This document shows positions 1-7,282 of a DNA stretch of 8,399 nucleotides, piece after piece. The DNA comes from an uncultured Aliarcobacter sp. (lineage in GTDB: Bacteria > Campylobacterota > Campylobacteria > Campylobacterales > Arcobacteraceae), in NCBI GenBank assembly GCA_947629065.1, contig CANRCH010000074.1, forward strand, positions 1-8,399, in the 5' to 3' direction. The notes beneath the pieces are model-generated. The model was not told the DNA's origin, searched no databases, and saw nothing but the letters and a program-made list of their open reading frames with translations. Numbering within the stretch: position 1 is the first letter of the stretch; the number at the start of each line of letters is the position of its first letter. Both the position numbers and the translations under genes were made by a program.

Positions 1-1302
<1,302 letters not shown>

Positions 1303-1323
1303 CTAATAATATAAATTTATTTC

Positions 1324-1329
1324 ATTATA
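1324..1329 (-). promoter_or_regulatory. Predicted -10 box of the ligA promoter
   Basis: On the minus strand this is a perfect TATAAT (preceded by AAG, followed by GAAAT). It lies 30 bp upstream of the ligA ATG and would give a leader of about 24 nt. No clear TTGACA -35 is present; the upstream DNA is T- and A-rich, as is usual for Campylobacterota sigma-70 promoters. The position is inferred, with no transcript evidence. Confidence 0.6.
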
Positions 1330-1379
1330 CTTAAATACAAATAAAACTAGAAATGTAGTTATATTTTATAAAAAAATTA

Positions 1380-1385
1380 TATAAT
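1380..1385 (+). promoter_or_regulatory. Predicted -10 box of the chemoreceptor promoter
   Basis: A perfect TATAAT followed by CC and an A-run sits 27 bp upstream of the MCP ATG, predicting a leader of about 20 nt. It is back to back with the ligA -10 about 50 bp away, so the two promoters share the 1294-1412 intergenic region. No recognisable -35 hexamer is seen. I see no sigma-28- or sigma-54-type flagellar promoter here, so the receptor looks driven by the housekeeping sigma factor. Confidence 0.6.
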
Positions 1386-1412
1386 CCTAAAAAAATAACA
1401 AAAGGTCGCGCC

Positions 1413-3392
1413 ATGTTAAACAATCTTCAAATGAGAAGTAAGCTATTTTTATTTCCCGTACTGTTTATATTAATAATAATTATCTCTGGATTAATCTATG
1501 GATATTTTACATCTTATGCAAATGATAGAGCAAAAGTTGTAACAGAAACTAGGAATTTAGTTCAAAATTTACTAGATGGAAGAATTGCTGTTTATCAGTT
1601 TTTAAGAGATTCAAATGAAAATACAAAGCAAAATGTTGTAAATATTTTTACAAAATTAGAAAAAGATACAGTTGATTTAAAAGCTGATCTAACTAACAAA
1701 AGAAACATTGAGTTAGTTGATACAATTTTAACAATAACAAAAGAGTATATTAGTAGTTTTGATATTGTTGCAAAATTCAAAATAGATGATGCAAAAAATG
1801 GAGTTTTTATTGAATCAGATTTAACAAAACAAAAAGTTATTGATATGTCAGAAATTGGAAAAAAACTTGAAGATGCAATTTTTGAGATAAATAAAAATGC
1901 TGTAGAGTTAAGAGATAATGCAAATAATTCTTTAGATAGAAACTTAATTATCCTTGTAGTTATATCAATTATTGTTTTTATATTAATTTCAATTTTAATT
2001 TCAAACACAATTGTAAATAGTTTAGATAGATTTAAAAATGGATTTTTAGCATTTTTTGCATATTTAAATAGAGAGCAAAATAGTGTACAAACTCTTGATG
2101 ATAGTGCAAGAGATGAGTTTGGAGAGATGTCGAAAATTGTAAATACAAATATCTTAAAAACTCAAAAAGGTATAGAAGAGGATAGGGCGATTATTGATGA
2201 AACTATTGCTGTTTTAGGTGAGTTTGAACAAGGTGCAATGCAAAAAAGAATCACTTTAAATGTATCAAATCAAAGTTTAATGCAGTTAAAATCAGTTCTT
2301 AATAATATGGGAGATATTTTAGAAACAAATATTAATAATATTCTAAAAGTTCTTGAAGAGTATTCTGCATATAATTATAGAAATAGCGTAGATACAAATG
2401 GATTAAAAGAACATCTTTTAAGACTTGCAAATAGTGTAAACTATCTTGGAAGTTCTACAACAAATATGCTTATTGAAAATAAAACAAATGGATTAACTTT
2501 AGAAAATAGTTCTCAAATACTATTAAAGAATGTTGATCAATTAAATTTAAGTTCAAATGAAGCAGCTGCATCTTTAGAAGAAACAGCAGCAGCCTTAGAA
2601 GAGATTACAAGTAATATTAGAAATAATACAGATAGTATAAGCCAAATGGCTAAACTATCAAATGGTGTAACACAAGCTTCACAAAATGGAGAAAAACTTG
2701 CAAATCAAACAACGGTTGCCATGGAAGAGATAAATACTCAAGTAAATCTTGTAAATGAAGCAATTAGTATAATTGATCAAATAGCATTCCAAACGAATAT
2801 TTTAAGCCTAAATGCAGCTGTTGAAGCAGCAACTGCAGGAGAAGCTGGAAAAGGATTTGCCGTTGTAGCACAAGAGGTTAGAAATCTAGCTTCACGAAGT
2901 GCAGAAGCTGCAAATGATATTAAAAGAATAGTTGAACAAGCTACACAAAAAGCTAATGAAGGTAAAGATATAGCTTTAAATATGATTGAAGGTTATAAGG
3001 ATTTAAGTTCAAATATTTCACAAACAATGAATTTAATAGATGATATTCAAAATGCAAGTAAAGAGCAATTAATGGGAATTGAGCAGATAAATGATGCTGT
3101 AAATCAGCTTGACCAACAAACACAACAAAATGCAGCAATTGCTACTCAAGCACATGATATAGCACTTGGAACAGATGAAATAGCTAGAATGATAGTTGAA
3201 GATGTTGATGCAAAAGAGTTTAATGGAAAAAATAGTGTAACAGCAAGACAGAATACTACAAGTGCAAAAACTCAAAATTTTGAAATAAGAAGTGTAAAGA
3301 AAATAAACACAAAAATAAATACAACTACACAAAAGCCAATTCAATCTAAAAATATAGTAGATAAAAGTGACGATGAGTGGGAGAGTTTTTAA
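1413..3392 (+). CDS. Methyl-accepting chemotaxis protein, transmembrane, small helical sensor domain
   Basis: This is a chemoreceptor that senses a ligand in the periplasm and controls CheA through CheW. Two membrane helices (about residues 11-32 and 178-199) flank a periplasmic domain of roughly 145 residues. That domain looks all-helical, in the size range of four-helix-bundle sensors, with no Cache or PAS motif visible. After TM2 comes a HAMP-like segment (about 200-255), then a second HAMP-like or helical segment (about 256-345). The coiled-coil signalling domain spans about 360-600, with the near-invariant hairpin tip at 455-493 ([19 protein letters not shown], then [14 protein letters not shown]). 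Candidate methylation glutamates occur in ASLEE (389-390) and ALEE (396-397). A polar K/T/N/Q-rich tail (about 603-654) ends in EWESF, which fits the CheR/CheB-tethering pentapeptide pattern. The start is supported by AAAGG at 1401-1405. The ligand cannot be told from sequence. No other chemotaxis gene is adjacent. Confidence 0.95.
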   Translation: MLNNLQMRSKLFLFPVLFILIIIISGLIYGYFTSYANDRAKVVTETRNLVQNLLDGRIAVYQFLRDSNENTKQNVVNIFTKLEKDTVDLKADLTNKRNIELVDTILTITKEYISSFDIVAKFKIDDAKNGVFIESDLTKQKVIDMSEIGKKLEDAIFEINKNAVELRDNANNSLDRNLIILVVISIIVFILISILISNTIVNSLDRFKNGFLAFFAYLNREQNSVQTLDDSARDEFGEMSKIVNTNILKTQKGIEEDRAIIDETIAVLGEFEQGAMQKRITLNVSNQSLMQLKSVLNNMGDILETNINNILKVLEEYSAYNYRNSVDTNGLKEHLLRLANSVNYLGSSTTNMLIENKTNGLTLENSSQILLKNVDQLNLSSNEAAASLEETAAALEEITSNIRNNTDSISQMAKLSNGVTQASQNGEKLANQTTVAMEEINTQVNLVNEAISIIDQIAFQTNILSLNAAVEAATAGEAGKGFAVVAQEVRNLASRSAEAANDIKRIVEQATQKANEGKDIALNMIEGYKDLSSNISQTMNLIDDIQNASKEQLMGIEQINDAVNQLDQQTQQNAAIATQAHDIALGTDEIARMIVEDVDAKEFNGKNSVTARQNTTSAKTQNFEIRSVKKINTKINTTTQKPIQSKNIVDKSDDEWESF

Positions 3393-3398
3393 AACTCT
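3382..3398 (+). terminator. Weak inverted repeat over the MCP stop codon, possible terminator
   Basis: AGAGTTTT and AAAACTCT form a perfect 8-bp inverted repeat around one T, with the MCP stop codon TAA (3390-3392) at its centre. As RNA the usable stem is at most about 7 bp, AU-rich with a tiny loop, and only three U follow. It could contribute to ending the MCP transcript before the brnQ promoter, but it is far weaker than the hairpin at 5902-5930 and may be chance in AT-rich DNA. Confidence 0.25.
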
Positions 3399-3413
3399 TT
3401 CGCTTGGCTAAAT

Positions 3414-3441
3414 ACTTACAACTCTATAAATTAACTTACAA
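3414..3441 (+). repeat. Direct repeat ACTTACAA x2 upstream of brnQ
   Basis: ACTTACAA occurs at 3414-3421 and again at 3434-3441, starts 20 bp apart (about two helical turns). The second copy ends 2 bp before the extended -10 of brnQ. The spacing and position would suit a dimeric regulator on one DNA face. The repeat is short and AT-rich, so chance is a real alternative, and no regulator is known to me for this motif. Confidence 0.3.
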
Positions 3442-3443
3442 TT

Positions 3444-3452
3444 TGTTAAAAT
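3444..3452 (+). promoter_or_regulatory. Predicted extended -10 promoter of brnQ
   Basis: TG-T-TAAAAT is an extended -10 element with one mismatch to TATAAT. It would start transcription near 3459-3460, about 20 nt before the brnQ ATG at 3479. This supports a separate brnQ transcript and argues against starting translation at the in-frame ATG at 3377, which lies upstream of this promoter and inside the MCP gene. Confidence 0.5.
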
Positions 3453-3478
3453 CAATACAAACTAAAAATAGGCTTAAA

Positions 3479-4771
3479 ATGACTAATCAGAAAAATATTT
3501 ATAAAGATACAATAATCTTAGGTTTTGCAATTTTCTCTATGTACTTTGGTGCTGGGAATATTATTTTTCCTCCATATTTGGGGCTAACATCTGGAAGTGA
3601 TTGGCAAATATCATTTTTTGCATATTTCTTTGCTGATATTGGATTTGCAACAATTGCAATGTTTGCACTTTTAAAAGTAGGTGGAAATGTTGATGATTTG
3701 ACAAATAAACTAGGAAAACTTGCTGGAATATTATTGATGTCTTCAATTATTTTATGTATAGGTCCTCTTATTGCACTTCCAAGAACAGGTGCAACTACAT
3801 ATGAAATGCTTGTTGTTCCTATGTTTGGTGCAAGTTTAGCAAACTCTATAATAACATCAATTATATATTATGGATTGATTATGTTTTTTGTATTTAAGCC
3901 AACAAGAATGATAGAAATTCTTGGAAAATTTTTAACTCCACTTTTATTTTTTGGACTATTATTTCTTATTATTACAGGTGTTTTATATCCAATTGGAGAG
4001 ATTCAAACAAATATTTCAAATGATAATCTATTTTTCGATGGACTTATTATGGGTTATCAAACACTTGATGTTCTTGCAGCTCTTGCTTTTGGAATTATTA
4101 TTTTAAAAATAATTGAAGCAAAAGGGTATGAAGATAAAAAAACTCGTTTTAAAATTGTAGGAATGGCTTCAATAATTGCAGCTTTTGGAATAATGATTAT
4201 CTATTATGGATTAAGCTTTTTAGGTGCTACATCTTCAAGTCTTTATAGTTCAAGCATTGAAAAAGCTGAACTTCTAAATAATATTATATATATGTTATTT
4301 GGGTCAAATGGAAATATAGTTTTAGGAATTATTGTATTTCTTGCTTGTTTTACAACAGGTTCTGCACTTGTTAGTGTAACAGCTGAATATTTTTCAAAAC
4401 TAACAAATAGAAAAATATCATATAAAACTCTAGTTGTTATTGTTACAATTTTTAGTATTATAATCACAAATATAGGATTAGAAAAAATAATCTCTTTTGC
4501 AGCCCCAATTTTAGGAATAGTATATCCAGCAGCTATTATTTTAGTTGTATTAGTATTTTTTGACAGATATATAAAAAATGATAATGTATATAAATATGCA
4601 GCTTTTAGTGCTATGATTTATACAGTAATTGAGCAGATTTTAGCTTTAGAAAACTCTGATTTTCTAGCATTTATGCCATTTTCTAAAGAGGGACTTGCTT
4701 GGATTATCCCAGCAATTATTTTTGGAAGCTTAGGATATTTTATAAAAGAAAAAGAGAAACTTAAAGTTTAA
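3479..4771 (+). CDS. brnQ: Branched-chain amino acid permease (BrnQ/LIVCS family)
   Basis: BrnQ imports leucine, isoleucine and valine across the inner membrane with a cation (Na+ or H+). The 430-residue product is hydrophobic throughout, with about 12 predicted membrane helices, the normal size and topology of the family. Signatures in order are FSMYFGAGNIIFPPYLG (19-35), GPLIALPRTGATTYEM (95-110), GYQTLDVLAALAFGIIIL (192-209) and FTTGSALVSVTAEYF (291-305). The frame stays open back to an ATG at 3377. However, the first conserved BrnQ residues follow almost directly after the ATG at 3479, and the 34 extra residues would be encoded partly inside the MCP gene with no family counterpart. A modest AGG lies 6 nt upstream of 3479. 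Its own extended -10 suggests a separate transcript. No leucine-responsive regulator or amino acid biosynthesis gene lies nearby. Substrate preference within the branched-chain group cannot be seen. Confidence 0.93.
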   Translation: MTNQKNIYKDTIILGFAIFSMYFGAGNIIFPPYLGLTSGSDWQISFFAYFFADIGFATIAMFALLKVGGNVDDLTNKLGKLAGILLMSSIILCIGPLIALPRTGATTYEMLVVPMFGASLANSIITSIIYYGLIMFFVFKPTRMIEILGKFLTPLLFFGLLFLIITGVLYPIGEIQTNISNDNLFFDGLIMGYQTLDVLAALAFGIIILKIIEAKGYEDKKTRFKIVGMASIIAAFGIMIIYYGLSFLGATSSSLYSSSIEKAELLNNIIYMLFGSNGNIVLGIIVFLACFTTGSALVSVTAEYFSKLTNRKISYKTLVVIVTIFSIIITNIGLEKIISFAAPILGIVYPAAIILVVLVFFDRYIKNDNVYKYAAFSAMIYTVIEQILALENSDFLAFMPFSKEGLAWIIPAIIFGSLGYFIKEKEKLKV

Positions 4772-4787
4772 AAATAAAAAAATTAGA

Positions 4788-4793
4788 TATAAT
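4788..4793 (+). promoter_or_regulatory. Predicted -10 box of the DUF475 gene
   Basis: A perfect TATAAT (in TTAGATATAATCC) lies 24 bp upstream of the TTG start, in the 46-bp gap after brnQ. It predicts a leader of about 18 nt that contains the AAAGGGA ribosome-binding site. The TATAATCC-plus-A-run arrangement matches the chemoreceptor promoter. No clear terminator is seen between brnQ and this box, so brnQ read-through is also possible. Confidence 0.6.
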
Positions 4794-4805
4794 CCAAAAA
4801 ATTTT

Positions 4806-4812
4806 AAAGGGA
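4806..4812 (+). promoter_or_regulatory. Ribosome-binding site that fixes a TTG start
   Basis: AAAGGGA ends 5 nt before TTG at 4818-4820, an ideal Shine-Dalgarno position. The next in-frame ATG codons (residues 61 and 74) would delete the first membrane helix and the conserved LELSLSFDNAV motif, so TTG is the credible initiation codon. Confidence 0.75.
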
Positions 4813-4817
4813 TTATA

Positions 4818-5903
4818 TTGAAACAGAAATCTGTTATTTCGTATTTTTACGGCTTTTTTGCCGTTTGGTTTGTAGCTTCAGTTTTACTATATTTATATGG
4901 TGGTTTTTTTGGACTTTATCAAGGAACTATTCTTTCAGTTCTAGAACTTAGTTTATCTTTTGATAATGCTGTTATAAATGCTACAATTTTAGCAACAATG
5001 ACTCTTGTTTGGAGAAGAAGATTTCTTATTTGGGGAATGTTAATCGCTGTTTTTGGAGTACGATTTGTATTTCCAATCTTAATTGTATATTTTTCAACAT
5101 CTATGGGATTTGTAGAGTCTTTTAATCTAGCTATTTCAAATCCAACTGAATATGAAAAGATAATTTCAAGTTCTCATCATATTATTATGTCTTTTGGTGG
5201 AATGTTCCTACTTATGCTATTTTTAAAATTTATTTTTGATGAAAATAAAGATACTCACTGGGTAAAATATGTAGAAAATGCAGCCTCATCTTTGTCAAAA
5301 GTGGGAGATATTAAAGCTTTAGCAATTATGATTTTAATGTTAATTATTACTTATGTTGCACCAAAAGAGGTTATGATTTCAAATCAATATGTAGAGATAA
5401 ATAAACTAGAAATTCTTGTTCCTATGATTATTGGGGCAATTGCATTTTATATGCTTGAACTTCTAAAAGGATATATTGAAAATAGAAATGATAGTGAAGA
5501 AGATGATAAAGTAGGAGATATTACAAAATTAAGTGGTGGATTTATATCATTTTTATATCTTGAAGTAATTGATATGAGTTTCTCTTTAGATGGAGTTTTA
5601 GGGGCATTTGCTGTTACTCAAAATGTTGTTATTATTATGCTTGGACTAGGAGTTGGTGCTATGGCTGTAAGAAGTCTTACAATATATATGGTTGATAGAA
5701 AAATGATTGAAGAGTATATATATTTAGAGCATGGTGCTATGTGGAGTATTGGACTTTTGGCACTTTCAATGCTTGTTCAAATATTTTATTCACTACCAGC
5801 TATGTTAATTACAAGCTTTGCAATACTACCAATAACTTTGGCTTTTATTCACTCAATTTATAGAAATAAAAAATTATTAATAGATGAACAATATGATAAA
5901 TAA
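4818..5903 (+). CDS. DUF475 / TerC-superfamily integral membrane protein
   Basis: This is a polytopic inner-membrane protein of 361 residues with roughly eight or nine predicted helices. It resembles the DUF475 family, which I place with TerC-like proteins because of two equivalent motifs. The first, LELSLSFDNAVINA (42-55), contains Glu43, Asp49 and Asn50. The second, EVIDMSFSLDGVLGAFAVT (249-267), contains Glu249, Asp252 and Asp258. In TerC proteins such acidic membrane residues repeat in the two halves and are linked with metal-ion handling, Mn2+ export in characterised members. A soluble acidic loop (about 220-235, NDSEEDD) separates the halves. His120/His121 and the YLEHGAMW stretch (302-309) are further conserved-looking polar sites. 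Transport of a metal is an inference; no substrate is known to me for DUF475. It starts at TTG behind AAAGGGA. It probably has its own promoter and ends in a strong hairpin shared with hspR. No tellurite-resistance genes are adjacent. Confidence 0.85.
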   Translation: MKQKSVISYFYGFFAVWFVASVLLYLYGGFFGLYQGTILSVLELSLSFDNAVINATILATMTLVWRRRFLIWGMLIAVFGVRFVFPILIVYFSTSMGFVESFNLAISNPTEYEKIISSSHHIIMSFGGMFLLMLFLKFIFDENKDTHWVKYVENAASSLSKVGDIKALAIMILMLIITYVAPKEVMISNQYVEINKLEILVPMIIGAIAFYMLELLKGYIENRNDSEEDDKVGDITKLSGGFISFLYLEVIDMSFSLDGVLGAFAVTQNVVIIMLGLGVGAMAVRSLTIYMVDRKMIEEYIYLEHGAMWSIGLLALSMLVQIFYSLPAMLITSFAILPITLAFIHSIYRNKKLLIDEQYDK

Positions 5904-5930
5904 AGGATGAAGATTTACTCTTCATCCTTT
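5902..5930. terminator. Bidirectional intrinsic terminator between converging DUF475 gene and hspR
   Basis: AAAGGATGAAGA (5902-5913) and TCTTCATCCTTT (5919-5930) form a perfect 12-bp stem with a 5-nt loop. On the plus strand a run of five T (5928-5932) follows, giving a classic terminator for the DUF475 transcript. On the minus strand the stem is followed by TTTATTTAT, a usable U-rich tail for the cbpA-hspR transcript. The DUF475 stop codon (5901-5903) overlaps the left edge, and the last four codons and stop of hspR lie in the right arm and loop. Confidence 0.88.
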
Positions 5931-6307
5931 TTAATTACTACCATTTCAAAAGAGCTTTTTTGAACAACTAAAGCTTTTTTATTTGGAACAACTGCAAGAG
6001 AATTTATATTTTTTAGTTTACTTTTATAGATATCTACTTCAACTTCAAGTTCTTCAATTTTCTTATTTAGTTGCAAAATAATATCAACCCCTGCAAGATT
6101 AACCCCAAGTTCTCTAGTTAGTGTTAAAACATATTTTATATGGTTTATATCCTTTTGAGAATATAGTCTTATTTTCCCATTTGTACGACTTGGTTTTATT
6201 AAACCTTCTCTTTCGTATTGTCTTAGAGTTTGTGGATGAATATTTAAAATCTCAGCAACAGCTGAAATTAGATAAACAGGTTCTATATAGCTATTTCTTT
6301 CTTCCAT
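5915..6307 (-). CDS. hspR: HspR, MerR-type heat-shock repressor
   Basis: HspR represses chaperone operons by binding HAIR inverted repeats. The 130-residue protein has an N-terminal MerR-type winged helix-turn-helix. PVYLISAVAEILNIHPQTLRQYEREGLIKPSR (about 10-41) is the HspR form of the recognition region, followed by GKIRLYSQKDI (the wing). The ELGVNLAGVDIIL stretch (about 86-98) is an HspR hallmark, leading into a coiled coil (about 99-122) for dimerisation. The C-terminal tail ends in KKDEE. No effector-binding domain follows, as expected for HspR. The start is backed by a strong AAGGAG (6314-6319) 6 nt before the ATG. It lies 19 nt downstream of cbpA on the same strand, so the two are very probably co-transcribed and HspR controls its own synthesis through the operator at 7254-7274. 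In Helicobacter pylori CbpA has been reported to modulate HspR DNA binding, which makes the pairing functionally meaningful. Confidence 0.95.
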   Translation of the reverse strand: MEERNSYIEPVYLISAVAEILNIHPQTLRQYEREGLIKPSRTNGKIRLYSQKDINHIKYVLTLTRELGVNLAGVDIILQLNKKIEELEVEVDIYKSKLKNINSLAVVPNKKALVVQKSSFEMVVIKKDEE

Positions 6308-6326
6308 AATATTCTCCTTTTAAAAA

Positions 6327-7196
6327 TTATAGAGTTTCAGGAAGTTTCTCTTCCAATATTTTTACAAAATCCTCATCTAAATCTTCGATTTTTGGTAAAA
6401 CAATATTTGCTTTTAGGTATAAATCGCCTTTGTTCCCAGATTTTCTATTTAAAACTCCAAGCTCTTTTACTCTAAATTTTTGATTCTGTTTTGTATCTTG
6501 TGGAACTTTTAGTGTAATATCTTTGTGTAGAGTTTTTATCTCAACTTTTCCACCAAAAAGTGCAGTTTTTAGAGGAATATCAAAATATTTTGTAAGTGAA
6601 TCACCATCTCTTTCATATTCTGGGCTTTGTGCAATATTTATTTTTAAAATCAAATCACCTTTTTGCCCTTGATATGATTTTCCTTTTCCTTTTGCTCTAA
6701 TTTTTTGACCATCTTCAATACCTTCAGGTATTTTTATATCAAATGAGTCACTACTTAAAGATATATGTTGTTTCCCACCTAAAATTGCCACATCAAAAGG
6801 AATCACAACACTAGCTTGTGTGTCTAAATCTGGTTCATCAAATCCAAAACCACCAAATCCACCTCTTGAGAACCCTCCACTAAATCCAGCACCAGCACCA
6901 CCAAACATCTGTCTTAGAATCTCATCTAAATCAACCCCATTTCCTTGGCTTCTTGCAAAATCACTAAAATTTTGCCCACCAAACATAGAGTCACCATATT
7001 GGTCATATTGCTGTTTTTTTTCTGGATTACTTAAAACCTCATAAGCTGCATTTATCTCTTTAAATTTCTCTTCAGCACTTGGGTCTTTGTTTACATCTGG
7101 GTGATATTTTCTTGCTAGTTTTCTATAAGCTTTTTTTATTTCGTCTGCACTTGCATTTTCATTTACTTCTAATGTTTCATATAAACTTTTTGCCAT
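6327..7196 (-). CDS. cbpA: CbpA-type J-domain co-chaperone (class B DnaJ)
   Basis: This cytoplasmic Hsp40 delivers unfolded clients to DnaK and stimulates its ATPase. The J domain occupies about residues 4-68, with the essential HPD motif at 32-34. A Gly/Phe-rich linker follows (about 72-119, with runs such as [13 protein letters not shown]). Two beta-rich C-terminal client-binding domains cover about 127-285; the GGKQ and GGKV turns (140-143, 215-218) mark the repeated subdomains. The CxxCxGxG zinc fingers of true DnaJ are absent and the protein contains no cysteine, placing it in class B (CbpA/DnaJB1-like). Its 289-residue length is typical. The start is supported by AGGA (7203-7206) 6 nt upstream. 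It is the first gene of a two-gene operon with hspR, under a strong promoter overlapped by a HAIR site, so it should be heat-inducible. The main dnaJ is expected elsewhere in the genome. Confidence 0.95.
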   Translation of the reverse strand: MAKSLYETLEVNENASADEIKKAYRKLARKYHPDVNKDPSAEEKFKEINAAYEVLSNPEKKQQYDQYGDSMFGGQNFSDFARSQGNGVDLDEILRQMFGGAGAGFSGGFSRGGFGGFGFDEPDLDTQASVVIPFDVAILGGKQHISLSSDSFDIKIPEGIEDGQKIRAKGKGKSYQGQKGDLILKINIAQSPEYERDGDSLTKYFDIPLKTALFGGKVEIKTLHKDITLKVPQDTKQNQKFRVKELGVLNRKSGNKGDLYLKANIVLPKIEDLDEDFVKILEEKLPETL

Positions 7197-7200
7197 TTTA

Positions 7201-7242
7201 AATCCTATTAAAATAAAATATTTAAATTATTAAAATAGGATT
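7201..7242 (-). repeat. Inverted repeat spanning the cbpA leader and -10
   Basis: AATCCTATT (7201-7209) and AATAGGATT (7234-7242) are perfect 9-bp inverted arms around a 24-bp AT-only centre. One arm contains the cbpA Shine-Dalgarno (AGGA on the minus strand). The other overlaps the -10 box and probably lies just upstream of the transcription start, so the hairpin would form only in RNA that reads through from the kinase gene. Its role is unknown; AT-richness makes chance possible. Confidence 0.45.
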
Positions 7243-7269
7243 ATAACACAAACCTTGAGTCAATGTCAA
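7240..7269 (-). promoter_or_regulatory. Strong sigma-70 promoter of cbpA-hspR
   Basis: On the minus strand TTGACA (7269-7264) and TATAAT (7245-7240) are both perfect consensus hexamers separated by 18 bp. The -10 is also extended (TG-T-TATAAT). Transcription should start near 7233, about 36 nt before the cbpA ATG. A consensus -35 is unusual in this AT-rich lineage and stands out from every other promoter in the window. The operator at 7254-7274 covers the -35 and half the spacer, so an unrepressed promoter would be very active. Confidence 0.82.
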
Positions 7270-7282
7270 TCAAGTTTGTGTT
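7245..7282 (-). terminator. Long palindrome around the HspR operator, possible kinase terminator
   Basis: Read on the minus strand, AACACAAACTTGA (7282-7270) can pair with TCAAGGTTTGTGTT (7258-7245), giving 13 bp with one bulged G and an 11-nt loop. It begins just before the kinase stop codon (7266-7268 is in the loop). The tail is TATAATCCTATTTT, so U-richness is only moderate. It may reduce read-through from the kinase into cbpA, or simply be an extended operator. Confidence 0.4.
7254..7274. promoter_or_regulatory. HAIR operator (HspR-binding inverted repeat)
   Basis: CTTGAGT, seven spacer bases, then AATCAAG matches the HAIR consensus CTTGAGT-N7-ACTCAAG at 13 of 14 positions, with exact half-site spacing. 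It lies on the promoter of the operon encoding HspR itself, overlapping the -35 hexamer and part of the spacer. It also overlaps the histidine kinase stop codon (7266-7268). The position predicts steric blocking of RNA polymerase and negative autoregulation. Confidence 0.88.

Noticed and set aside
1595..2008. Antisense open frame inside the MCP gene, and similar ones at 2953-3344, 3561-3746, 4243-4467, 6121-6309, 6820-7044, 7263-7523 and 7969-8178
   Set aside because: All lie opposite well-supported genes, encode low-complexity or AT-driven peptides without family features, and have no convincing ribosome-binding site.
3377..3478. Longer BrnQ start at the ATG at 3377, overlapping the end of the MCP gene
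   Set aside because: It adds 34 residues not expected in BrnQ, lacks a good ribosome-binding site and lies upstream of the likely brnQ promoter; family similarity begins right after the ATG at 3479.
7201..7242. A classical RNA thermometer in the cbpA leader
   Set aside because: The predicted transcription start near 7233 excludes most of the 5' arm, so the main transcript cannot form this hairpin; kept only as a read-through hypothesis.
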